Assembly (NCBI GenBank): GCA_016281295.1 | Contig: JAEEII010000009.1 | Location: 1-14,369, forward strand | Reading direction: 5' to 3' | Length of the DNA: 14,369 nt | Source: Bacteroidales bacterium | GTDB lineage: Bacteria > Bacteroidota > Bacteroidia > Bacteroidales > F082 | Part shown: positions 7,801 to 13,576 of the stretch, piece by piece | Layout: each line of letters opens with the position of its first letter | Numbering within the stretch: position 1 is the stretch's first letter | The notes under the pieces: generated by a model | Told to the model about the DNA's origin: nothing | Seen by the model: the letters and a program-made list of their open reading frames with translations, nothing else | Databases searched by the model: none | Position numbers and translations under genes: made by a program

Positions 7801-9142
7801 AAGGACTTCTTACCGATATAATCAGCTTGATATTGTCGTATTTGTTCAGTTCATCGCGCAAGGCACCAAGATGGTTGTTCCAAAAGGTGCATCCCAAGCC
7901 CTCATTTAAGGCATCTATCACAATCACGGCATAGCGGCCACGGTTGCGCATTTCAATGTCTATATCCTGAAAGCTCTTATCCTCACACACCTTGGCCCTA
8001 ACCTGTTCTGTGATTGACTCATGCACCACGAATTCGGTGCCGAAAAACAAATAGATGTTTGCCTGTTGCTGCTTGTGCGATGCAAATTCACAAAGGCTGT
8101 GCGTCTTACCCGACCCGGCCTTTCCTATCAGGCACATGTTCTTGATTCGCCCGCCATCTATGTAGTTGAAAGCATGGTCCTCCATCAACTTCCTCACCAG
8201 AGTATTCAATTCTATTTCCTTTTCCCAAGGGAGGATATTCTTAAACCTGTTAGCCATCGCATAGCGACAGAAACGTTTAAGTTCAAGAGGCCTTTGACCA
8301 TAAATGTCTCTTATTCTTTTCTGTTCTTTTTTGTTCAAACCATTCAAGAACTCGACCAAATCATTCCCATTCTTGGAATGCTCATCAATGCTCTTTTTGT
8401 CAGAAAAATAGTCAAGCCTGCTCTCCAAATGATTGTTGGGCTGTGGCAAGTTCTTCATATAACGGTCACCAATGCCTGCAATTGCCTTTTGGCATATTTC
8501 CGTACTACGTCCTTGCCCGAAAGTGGTGTTATCCTCACCATGCCAGTCTTCAGCAAAGGGCACTCCTTTGGATGTCAACTGTGCACTCATTTTCTCCACC
8601 GACAAGTAGCCAAGCGTTTCATTGGTCTGTATGGTCAAAACGCCTATCACACGCCCCTCTTTGTTCACGACTGGCGAGCCAGAAAGCCCGTCATAGTTCA
8701 CCAGATGCAAGACATCCTTGCGAACCACAGCCCTATCGTTCCAACCATTTATTTCCAGACGATTTGCGACAGACAAATCCACCAGATTCACACCCATTGC
8801 CACTTCCTGCGGATAACCATACGCCCTCAGTTCCAAATCTTTAACAAACTCGTCTTTTAGCAGGGGCAGCCACTCCGGTGCATTATAGTTCACAGCGTTA
8901 TCAATGGTCAACAAAGCAATGTCGGCATTTCCTTTCAAATCGACCGCACTGCAAAGCATACTGTCACCACCCAATTTGATATAAATTGGCTCCGGCGAGG
9001 CTGGGTCGCTGAAATGCTCGCGTACCACGTGCCTTGCCGTCATCAGTTGCCGCTTATTTATGAAGAATGCTGTACCTTGCTCGGCACAGCATTCCACCGG
9101 CACCACTATCTTTTCTATATCTTTACCATTCAAAAAGGACAT
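4889..9142 (-). CDS. Trypsin-like protease-STAND NTPase (Avs/AVAST-like sensor)
   Basis: A 1417-residue protein. Residues about 8-200 are a trypsin-like serine protease with the triad visible as H38 (TARHVV), D74 (NADIALL) and S154 (GLSGSPV). A STAND-type P-loop NTPase follows, with Walker A GKAGSGKT at 340-347, Walker B VIVIDALNEG at 406-415 and an arginine-containing SVRSPF strand at 443-448. From about 560 on the sequence is mostly helical, with HEAT/TPR-like character around 830-900 and mixed beta content from about 1080 to 1370, ending in a strongly acidic tail. STAND proteins use ATP to oligomerise after ligand binding. In Avs systems the C-terminal repeats recognise phage proteins and the N-terminal domain is the effector. 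The ATG at 9142 overlaps the MBL gene by 20 bases, indicating coupled translation. The start is kept because the first protease strand (IVVPVECCAEQGTAFFI) lies right after it. Confidence 0.93.
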   Translation of the reverse strand: MSFLNGKDIEKIVVPVECCAEQGTAFFINKRQLMTARHVVREHFSDPASPEPIYIKLGGDSMLCSAVDLKGNADIALLTIDNAVNYNAPEWLPLLKDEFVKDLELRAYGYPQEVAMGVNLVDLSVANRLEINGWNDRAVVRKDVLHLVNYDGLSGSPVVNKEGRVIGVLTIQTNETLGYLSVEKMSAQLTSKGVPFAEDWHGEDNTTFGQGRSTEICQKAIAGIGDRYMKNLPQPNNHLESRLDYFSDKKSIDEHSKNGNDLVEFLNGLNKKEQKRIRDIYGQRPLELKRFCRYAMANRFKNILPWEKEIELNTLVRKLMEDHAFNYIDGGRIKNMCLIGKAGSGKTHSLCEFASHKQQQANIYLFFGTEFVVHESITEQVRAKVCEDKSFQDIDIEMRNRGRYAVIVIDALNEGLGCTFWNNHLGALRDELNKYDNIKLIISVRSPFDRELNDLTREAIIKKRKEKWEVVHVVGFEDRNKAIEEFFKAYGVPESFKEKYLEAFGNPLFLKIFCETYRSLTPAELENLTRLTIYKKYVKRKNEDVSHQVDEDIELNIADRYLMKLANYSVFTAHFNTITREKARTYARRMCPGRLWSQDLLNAMLSSSLLLSERTADGGHAVMFEYENFGDYYKAEQLIKSKMDEDEALDWLIDQKRFFDKHNDVASHKFENAIIALFDCWTINGIALQRKSIVQQQEFLREHYVEYLMTSDMDYDDVLDRLEELDPRIKQDLEMVRKPQALTLQEVMEVHNHLMSYDTVGSRDLIWTNYVNDLFVNYNESIIGDLPCESDKTRPIDDEEKKFLIRLVWMLSTAHPLYRALIMRKLRKLLAIHPKMMLWLMDMFKDVNDPYVLQGLYCSAAGVLLPSRDKALLNSVATFIYKQYYEKPEWVPQDLIVRQWTLKIIERAYIIDKECDWWTKIKTPFVALEFDEKKIPSYGSINSDYFGLQHGSLLLYDSIFGFSDFNRYIIGTNSRHSSTDFFKYDEIANTYVGDDLRREQAEIAFYVMNVFGWNDKLGFLDNGKYSVGRFENETERIGKKMQWLAWYRLNARLMDSYKVTKSTYHYSDTAEEKDFTETPYPWNTSEITLFDPTLDVEGYRTTYPKIKEVVTPEVVDVPDNEWIQNGNYVPLFRHQVTIDDRLYIMLYGFDKVAVGDKITYVITNAAFVKKADAEQFEQWSKEQNFYGRWMPERNGMYDFLWNDYPLADAYKNAVETEVWERPSNGCPCDVMLSYVAQLQEHWEGINRNDEYLTTVFMPCEEMMLQQKLYCSEVRGIIRREGEKGIAAVNGPKENGLSGLFVRKDILDGYLERNGYVMFYYIVGEKQLQEDSPHSIMKDMSAAYKYELDGSVTEIQHMRVIEREIPEEPKANPARREELEKKNKEQGLSTREMLEWAELMNLEKDEDEDENDESGENE

Positions 9143-10343
9143 ATTCCTGATCGGTGATATTGGTTTCTATTTTCAGTTCTTCTTTTACATTCTCCTCAAG
9201 ACCGTTCATCTTTTCGCTCATGATGCCCTTGTGACTGAAAACAATCATTTTCTTCTCGCCATCCTGATTACTGAGGGCAATCCTTCCGAAGGTTCCCCAT
9301 GTGGGGTAATCATCTTTTCTACCACCAGGGATGAAATACTTGTGCGAGGCAATCTTTCCAAGTAGCGTCTTGCTACTGTTGCCGTTACTGCCGTGATGCG
9401 AAACCTTGATGGCATCACATATTATGGGTTTATCTGACGTCTTGTATTTTGCATCTATTCCATCTTCCAAAGTGCTTGCAAAAGCATCACCCAGCATGGC
9501 CACTTTATGTTGTCCACATTCCAGCATAAAGGCAATTGACGAATAGTTGGTATCAGAGCTGTCACAATCTTCATCTTGCGCGGCATTGCGAACAAATGTG
9601 GCATCCATTTTGGGTTCCACTGTGGCCGAAATAGTTTTCACTTTGAACTTTTCCTTCTTTGCGTCAGCCAATCGGATAAGCAGTTCCGACAAGCTTTCAC
9701 CATGCGCTATGTTATCGTTCCAGATTTCCATGAAATAGTTGTTAAAAGCATCTTTAAATTCCTTTTCAATGGCATCCATGGCATCTGGTTTGGGGCCTAA
9801 CAAAACCAATTTACCGAAATTGTTGCCACCTCCTACCGCATTGTCGCATAGTTCAAAGTCGGGCGTTTGGTCTGTAATATAGTTCTTTTCCCATGCTCTG
9901 TTCCAATCCTCATTCTCAAGAATGCACTCTGCAAGCGGCTTGCCTTGGTCGGCACTGATTTCCTTTCGGTAGTTGATGGCATCAAATTCAACGGGCAGGT
10001 TGCTTTTTATCCATTGTAAAACTTCCTTTTGTTCTTCGGTAAGTTCAACCTCTACTTGTTCATCATCGTGCCTTCTATAACAGTTATACCAAATGTGATC
10101 AATCTTCAGTTTCGGGCAAGTTTTCAGCATTTTGGATATACCTACAATATGGTCACCGTCAATATGAGTGGCCACAAGTAAGTTAATATGGCTTTTTAGT
10201 ACCTCCTCAACGTATTTCTTGACGGCAGGCTTAAAACTACCACAATCCACCATGATGACGTACTGCGTGTCATCATCTTTTACAAGACGTATTACATTGC
10301 AGTCGCCAATGCCAACATCAAACGAACGGAAAAAACACTTCAT
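9123..10343 (-). CDS. ComEC-like MBL-fold metallohydrolase, Avs-associated
   Basis: A 406-residue metallo-beta-lactamase-fold protein. The start at 10343 gives MKCFFRSFDVGIGDCNVIRL, the typical first strand of ComEC/Rec2-like MBL domains. An in-frame ATG at 10454 would add 37 residues that merely translate an intergenic repeat, so it is rejected. Metal ligands are HIDGDH at 60-65 (THIDGDHIVG), D286 in AMLGDA and H316/H317 in KVSHHGSNGN. Residues about 90-260 form a long insertion, largely charged and helical, between the first metal motif and the strand before MLGD. MBL-fold proteins accompany protease-STAND genes in AVAST-type systems as I recall them; their substrate (nucleic acid, nucleotide or peptide) is not settled. 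The stop is overlapped by the STAND start. The protein is probably cytoplasmic: no signal peptide or membrane segment remains once the false N terminus is dropped. Confidence 0.92.
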   Translation of the reverse strand: MKCFFRSFDVGIGDCNVIRLVKDDDTQYVIMVDCGSFKPAVKKYVEEVLKSHINLLVATHIDGDHIVGISKMLKTCPKLKIDHIWYNCYRRHDDEQVEVELTEEQKEVLQWIKSNLPVEFDAINYRKEISADQGKPLAECILENEDWNRAWEKNYITDQTPDFELCDNAVGGGNNFGKLVLLGPKPDAMDAIEKEFKDAFNNYFMEIWNDNIAHGESLSELLIRLADAKKEKFKVKTISATVEPKMDATFVRNAAQDEDCDSSDTNYSSIAFMLECGQHKVAMLGDAFASTLEDGIDAKYKTSDKPIICDAIKVSHHGSNGNSSKTLLGKIASHKYFIPGGRKDDYPTWGTFGRIALSNQDGEKKMIVFSHKGIMSEKMNGLEENVKEELKIETNITDQEYVLFEW

Positions 10344-10355
10344 AAACAAAACTAC

Positions 10356-10378
10356 TGTAAGCGGTAAGCAGTAAGCAA
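10356..10378. repeat. Heptad repeat (TAAGCNG) upstream of MBL gene
   Basis: Three TAAGC units at 10358, 10365 and 10372 have an exact seven-base period. On the minus strand the repeat sits directly after a TAG codon (10379-10381) as TAG TTG CTTACTG CTTACCG CTTACAG, and ends 12 bases before the MBL start codon. It closely matches 2689-2713, which also follows TAG TTG. Confidence 0.8.
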
Positions 10379-10441
10379 CTACCATTGTGGCCAGAATAGG
10401 TAACTGCAAAACTGCCAAACGCCTTTCAAAATCTCTTTCAT
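10379..10441 (-). CDS. Possible 20-residue micro-ORF between cupin and MBL genes
   Basis: An ATG-to-TAG frame encodes MKEILKGVWQFCSYLFWPQW, with a basic start and an aromatic, tryptophan-rich end (three Trp, two Phe, one Tyr). It occupies almost exactly the space between two heptad repeats, and its TAG stop is followed by the same TAG-TTG-CTTAC context seen after the ASCH gene. It lies in a different frame from the false N-terminal extension of the MBL gene. It could be a leader peptide, a small membrane-active peptide or chance. I do not recognise a family, and the length alone gives little statistical support. Confidence 0.3.
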   Translation of the reverse strand: MKEILKGVWQFCSYLFWPQW

Positions 10442-10447
10442 AAACTG

Positions 10448-10479
10448 TAAGCATCTAAGCCGTAAGCTAAAGCGTAAGC
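10448..10479. repeat. Degenerate heptad repeat at cupin gene 3' end
   Basis: TAAGC units at 10448, 10456, 10463 and 10475 flank and enter the end of the cupin gene, whose last codons (GTG CTT ACG CTT TAG) themselves read as a repeat unit. It is less regular than the other two copies. Together with 10356-10378 it brackets the micro-ORF. Confidence 0.65.
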
Positions 10480-10862
10480 ACGCCTTCCACATCATGCGGC
10501 ACGTATGGCCCTTCTTTGCATTCAAAGATAACGGAACCCGACTCTAAAGCTTCTACGGTGTGCCACACATTCTTCTCCACGTTCATGCCATAGCGGCCTT
10601 CTGAAGGGGAAAGAATGAGGTCTTCTATGACAGTGCCATTGTCATTGTAGGTTGTAATACGAATCTTGCCACGTAATACCACAAACGACTCCTCTTTCTC
10701 AGGATGGCGATGAATAGGAATATCAGCACCTGGCTCCACAGCATTCAGGAAGCGGTGGCACTTGTCTTCCAAACTTTCGTGAAAGTTCAAGTTCATGCGA
10801 CGACGAGGCGAGTTTTGCGCCCGCCTCGTCAAGTCGTCTAATATCTTATCGTCAATTAGCAT
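10467..10862 (-). CDS. WbuC-family cupin-fold metalloprotein
   Basis: A 131-residue single cupin. NLNFH at 24-28, RFLNAVEPGADIPIHRHP at 37-54 and ESFVVLRG at 58-65 match the WbuC family, named after a gene of some E. coli O-antigen clusters; its reaction is unknown. Likely metal ligands are H51 and H53 of the first cupin motif, E58, and H101 in the second motif (VWHTVEAL). The ATG at 10862 is 34 bases after the HNH stop with no promoter that I can see between them, so it may be co-transcribed with the ATPase-HNH pair. Downstream come the heptad repeats and the MBL gene. A WbuC protein is not a standard anti-phage component, so it may be a surface-sugar gene left at the boundary between two defence modules, or an accessory. 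Family assignment is firm; role is not. Confidence 0.9.
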   Translation of the reverse strand: MLIDDKILDDLTRRAQNSPRRRMNLNFHESLEDKCHRFLNAVEPGADIPIHRHPEKEESFVVLRGKIRITTYNDNGTVIEDLILSPSEGRYGMNVEKNVWHTVEALESGSVIFECKEGPYVPHDVEGVLTL

Positions 10863-10896
10863 AAGTCAAATAAAGATGTAAGCCCCCAAGCAAATC

Positions 10897-11793
10897 TCAG
10901 ATTCTGTTTCCTTCCTTGTCATGATGTCTATAGTAATCATAGAACCAATCATATCTCACGAACAAGTCCCAGTAATAAGTAGAGCCGTTATCGCCAACAG
11001 GGGCAAAGTTCTGCCACCTGGCGGGCAAGTCGGTGAATGACGGCTTCCCGAAAACGGTGCACAGAAAAGAACGCTTATCCAATATATCCGTAATCGCCAT
11101 GATTTGCGTAGCATCATAGCCAGATAACACGGCCTTTCTCCAAAGCAAGCGAATAAGCATCAGTGTATCATAATTCAAGTTCAACACATCAATTGCCCTG
11201 CCATATTCTGAATCCCTATCCTCTGTCACCATCATCCCTGACGGAGAATAGATGTATTTGCTTTCTATACCTTGCACAACAGGCAAAGGCGGAATCTTCG
11301 CATTCCCCCTGGCACTGTTGCAGTGATGAGAATCCATGCACGACGCAGCCAGATTCCCGTATGCCACCATGTGCGGAAGCTTGCGCGACCGTGCAGCAGC
11401 CTGTTTATCAGCATATCTTCTTTCCTCGAACGACTCGGAATGACACACATGATAGTTCAGCAGATCTGAATAACCAGCATAATACGAATAGTCAGCCGAT
11501 GCACTCTTCTTGGGCACAAGATGCTCAATGTTGCTATCCTTCACGTCAGCACTTATCCTACGCATACAGTAACAGCATCTCCCTTCCTGCTCTCTCAGAA
11601 GCAGCGACTTGAAGTCAGCATCTGCGTGAGGCGAATGGGAATTATACTGTTGATTGCGAAACCGGTTGAAGGCCTCCTCGCTTTGCAAGCTGGGAATAAA
11701 AGCATGAGAGCCTAAATCATAAGAGTCTTCAATATAGTCTCTTGTATATCCTTCACCGTCAGCAACATTCTGTTGTTTGTCGATATAAATCAT
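10897..11793 (-). CDS. HNH endonuclease, PtuB-like (Septu-type pair)
   Basis: A 298-residue HNH-type nuclease. A zinc-binding CCYC at 73-76 is followed by IEHLVPKK at 89-96 with the catalytic histidine H91, then NLAASCMDSHHCNSARGN at 147-164, which supplies the second cysteine pair (C152, C158) and the asparagine region of the beta-beta-alpha-metal fold. The start ATG overlaps the TGA of the upstream ATPase in an ATGA arrangement, so the two are translated together and probably act as one complex. In Septu systems PtuA, an SMC-like ATPase, pairs with PtuB, an HNH nuclease; retron-type systems also use a similar ATPase-HNH pair, but no reverse transcriptase is present here. The C-terminal 130 residues are aromatic-rich and carry no motif I recognise. 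It likely cleaves phage DNA or host nucleic acid on activation. Confidence 0.9.
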   Translation of the reverse strand: MIYIDKQQNVADGEGYTRDYIEDSYDLGSHAFIPSLQSEEAFNRFRNQQYNSHSPHADADFKSLLLREQEGRCCYCMRRISADVKDSNIEHLVPKKSASADYSYYAGYSDLLNYHVCHSESFEERRYADKQAAARSRKLPHMVAYGNLAASCMDSHHCNSARGNAKIPPLPVVQGIESKYIYSPSGMMVTEDRDSEYGRAIDVLNLNYDTLMLIRLLWRKAVLSGYDATQIMAITDILDKRSFLCTVFGKPSFTDLPARWQNFAPVGDNGSTYYWDLFVRYDWFYDYYRHHDKEGNRI

Positions 11794-13196
11794 AGTTCTT
11801 CCTTCCGTTCCTCAATATCCCGATGCAACTGTTCCGTGTCGCCAAACTCGCGTACCAGCATTCCATATACTGTGTCAGCCTCCTTCTGCTTGTCCCTACT
11901 GAAAAGGTCAATATAACGATTCAGCAATTCCTCATAGCGCACATTCCTTCCTGGCGCATCCATAAAGTCACGCATCGTTGCTGTGGCATCAATGCCTTTC
12001 AGGTTGGGCAACGCCTGTGGCTCAGTCCAACCCGAGGCCAACTTGTAAACCACATTGTTTCTTTTCCCGTCTTTTTCAGTAGTATCCAGATTCGAAATCA
12101 CAAGGGCAGAATGAGTGGTCATAATAAACTGAATATTACGGAACGTCCTGTGAAGACGCTCCACCACTGTCGCCTCCAGCGAAGGATGCAGGTGCAAGTC
12201 TATTTCGTCAATTATCACCACGCCGTCACTCTCCTTGCCCTTGTTGAGCAAGTAGCTTCTGAATGCAATGTCAATGACCATATAGAGGATTCTCTTATAA
12301 CCGGCAGGCAGATAATCCACCGACCAGCGCTTTCCGTTTCTGTCCTCAATCTCAATTTTGCCGTTTTGTCTGCCCGGGCGGAATCGCTTGAACGGAAGAA
12401 TCTCGTCATTCTCTGTAAAAACCCTCAGCGCATTCTCCACAAAATCATTTTCCGCCAGACACTCCTCCATGGCTTTTTGGTCTTGTGCCCTTTCCTCCAG
12501 AGCTTGCTTGCTGGTAATGGTACTACCTGAATACTCCAACGTATTGCTGCCAGCAGCCTGCGCTTGCCCTATGCTTGCGTCCAGCTGGGCAATGTTGTCT
12601 CTGTGGTAATTGATGACATTCAGATTCTGAGCCAAGCGGTCCACAAAGTAGCCCGTCATTCCCTGAAAGCTGTTCCAGCAATAGTAGCCAAACGTAGGCG
12701 ATGCCGTAATCAGCTCTCCTACGGTCTTTTTGCTTCTATACGGATAGGTATCCGAGTAGAATGCAAAAACCGGCAGTTTTTTCCTTTCGTTCACTATATC
12801 CAAGAACCGATATGCCGTTGGTGCATATGCCGCCTTGCTTAATGTATATGTCTGTGTGCTGGCTTGCATGGACCATGACAAAGGCTGATGTTCCATTTCA
12901 GCATCAGCACCGATGGAAATCTCCTTTACAGGATAACCCGTCTCAACGTCAAGCAGAAAGTCCTGTTCCTCACTGAAATTCTCCGGTTTCAGGCTTTTGA
13001 TTCCATCTGCAAGCAGAAAACCATCATAGTTCTTGTCTGATATAAATGCAAAACTCAGAGCCTTATGGATGGCATCTATCAGTGTCGATTTTCCCGCTCC
13101 ATTCTTACCGATGAGAACGGTGACATCGTTGGCAAAGTCAATCCCAAACTGCTTAAAACAGCGGAAATTGCTTATCTTTAAGTTCTTCAGTTTCAT
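11790..13196 (-). CDS. SMC/RecF-like ATPase, PtuA-like (Septu-type pair)
   Basis: A 468-residue AAA/ABC-type ATPase. It has an N-terminal strand LKISNFRCF, Walker A GKNGAGKST at 30-38, a degenerate ABC signature YLPAGYKR at 295-302 (serine of LSGG replaced by proline/alanine), Walker B VVIIDEIDLHLHP at 326-338, and the H-loop TTHS at 360-363. The middle (about 180-260) contains a short helical, coiled-coil-like stretch, much shorter than in true SMC or Rad50. There is no C-terminal Toprim domain, which separates it from OLD nucleases. The conserved tail after DATATMRDFM includes a long helical end. It overlaps the HNH gene by four bases. The ATG at 13196 is preceded by a TAnnTTTG element, so it probably heads the transcription unit. 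Septu assignment is from domain pairing and length; a retron-derived ATPase-HNH pair is the alternative. Confidence 0.9.
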   Translation of the reverse strand: MKLKNLKISNFRCFKQFGIDFANDVTVLIGKNGAGKSTLIDAIHKALSFAFISDKNYDGFLLADGIKSLKPENFSEEQDFLLDVETGYPVKEISIGADAEMEHQPLSWSMQASTQTYTLSKAAYAPTAYRFLDIVNERKKLPVFAFYSDTYPYRSKKTVGELITASPTFGYYCWNSFQGMTGYFVDRLAQNLNVINYHRDNIAQLDASIGQAQAAGSNTLEYSGSTITSKQALEERAQDQKAMEECLAENDFVENALRVFTENDEILPFKRFRPGRQNGKIEIEDRNGKRWSVDYLPAGYKRILYMVIDIAFRSYLLNKGKESDGVVIIDEIDLHLHPSLEATVVERLHRTFRNIQFIMTTHSALVISNLDTTEKDGKRNNVVYKLASGWTEPQALPNLKGIDATATMRDFMDAPGRNVRYEELLNRYIDLFSRDKQKEADTVYGMLVREFGDTEQLHRDIEERKEEL

Positions 13197-13216
13197 ATTC
13201 CAATATTACATTTTTG

Positions 13217-13224
13217 CAAAAATA
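13217..13224 (-). promoter_or_regulatory. Putative Bacteroidetes -7 element (TAnnTTTG)
   Basis: On the minus strand TATTTTTG matches the Bacteroidetes sigma-ABfr -7 consensus TAnnTTTG exactly and lies 20 bases before the ATPase start codon, giving a short leader. A good -33 TTTG about 20 bases further upstream is not evident, so the promoter is plausible but incomplete. It would drive the ATPase-HNH pair and possibly the genes after it. Confidence 0.45.
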
Positions 13225-13243
13225 ACAATTTTTCCCGAACCCC

Positions 13244-13274
13244 ACTTTTAACTTTTAACTCTCAACTTTTAACT
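13244..13274. repeat. ACTTTTA low-complexity repeat
   Basis: Three ACTTTTAACT-like units, the third after an intervening CTCA, sit just upstream of the promoter element of the ATPase gene. Such AAGTTAAAAGTT runs are frequent between genes in Bacteroidales. Confidence 0.6.
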
Positions 13275-13448
13275 GCGGCTCTGCCGCCTGTTATGGTGTT
13301 GTTATCATCTTACGCTACGCATGGATAACGATTTTTGAGGGAAGTGACGAACGAAGCAAGAGCAGAGTCCGAGCTCGCTCGAGCTATGCCTTGCAAGGAG
13401 GAACTCGACCATTGGTCAATATATTGTTCCGAAAGTGTGTATAAAAGT

Positions 13449-13476
13449 TCCTGTCCCCCTGATCCTGTCCCCCTGA
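13449..13476. repeat. 14-base tandem duplication TCCTGTCCCCCTGA
   Basis: Two exact adjacent copies (13449-13462 and 13463-13476) are followed by a partial third (TCCCTCAGG). The CCTGTCCC core also occurs at 324-331 on the far side of the defence genes. Confidence 0.75.
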
Positions 13477-13576
13477 TCCCTCAGGTTCCAAGTTATGGAT
13501 AACCGCCGTTGAACCTTTCACAATATCGATTCCTATGATTCGCATGTAATAACCTATTATTTATAAAACGTTCTCC

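Larger units (their letters stand above)
13197..13576. other. Gene-free spacer with promoter and repeats
   Basis: No credible gene is seen in these 380 bases. In order they carry a promoter element for the ATPase gene (13217-13224), AACTTTT repeats (13244-13274), a GCGGC/GCCGC hairpin with a three-base loop (13275-13287), an imperfect GTTATC/GATAAC pair (about 13302-13328), a palindrome AGCTCG-CT-CGAGCT (13372-13385), and a 14-base tandem duplication (13449-13476). No clear terminator is visible after the NdpA-like gene. Confidence 0.65.

Noticed and set aside
8021..8860. 279-codon plus-strand open frame
   Set aside because: Antisense to the protease and P-loop region of the STAND gene, which carries intact catalytic motifs.
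10347..10354. TAGTTTTG on the minus strand as a promoter for the MBL gene
   Set aside because: It fits TAnnTTTG but ends only three bases before the start codon, which would require a leaderless transcript; chance is more likely.
10344..10454. 37-residue N-terminal extension of the MBL protein from an upstream ATG, with a hydrophobic stretch like a membrane anchor
   Set aside because: The stretch is a translation of the spacer and its heptad repeat. The family-typical first strand begins at the ATG at 10343.
13321..13503. ATGGATAAC direct repeat (13321-13329 and 13495-13503) as attachment sites
   Set aside because: Nine bases is short, no integrase is present in the window, and the stretch between them holds no cargo gene.
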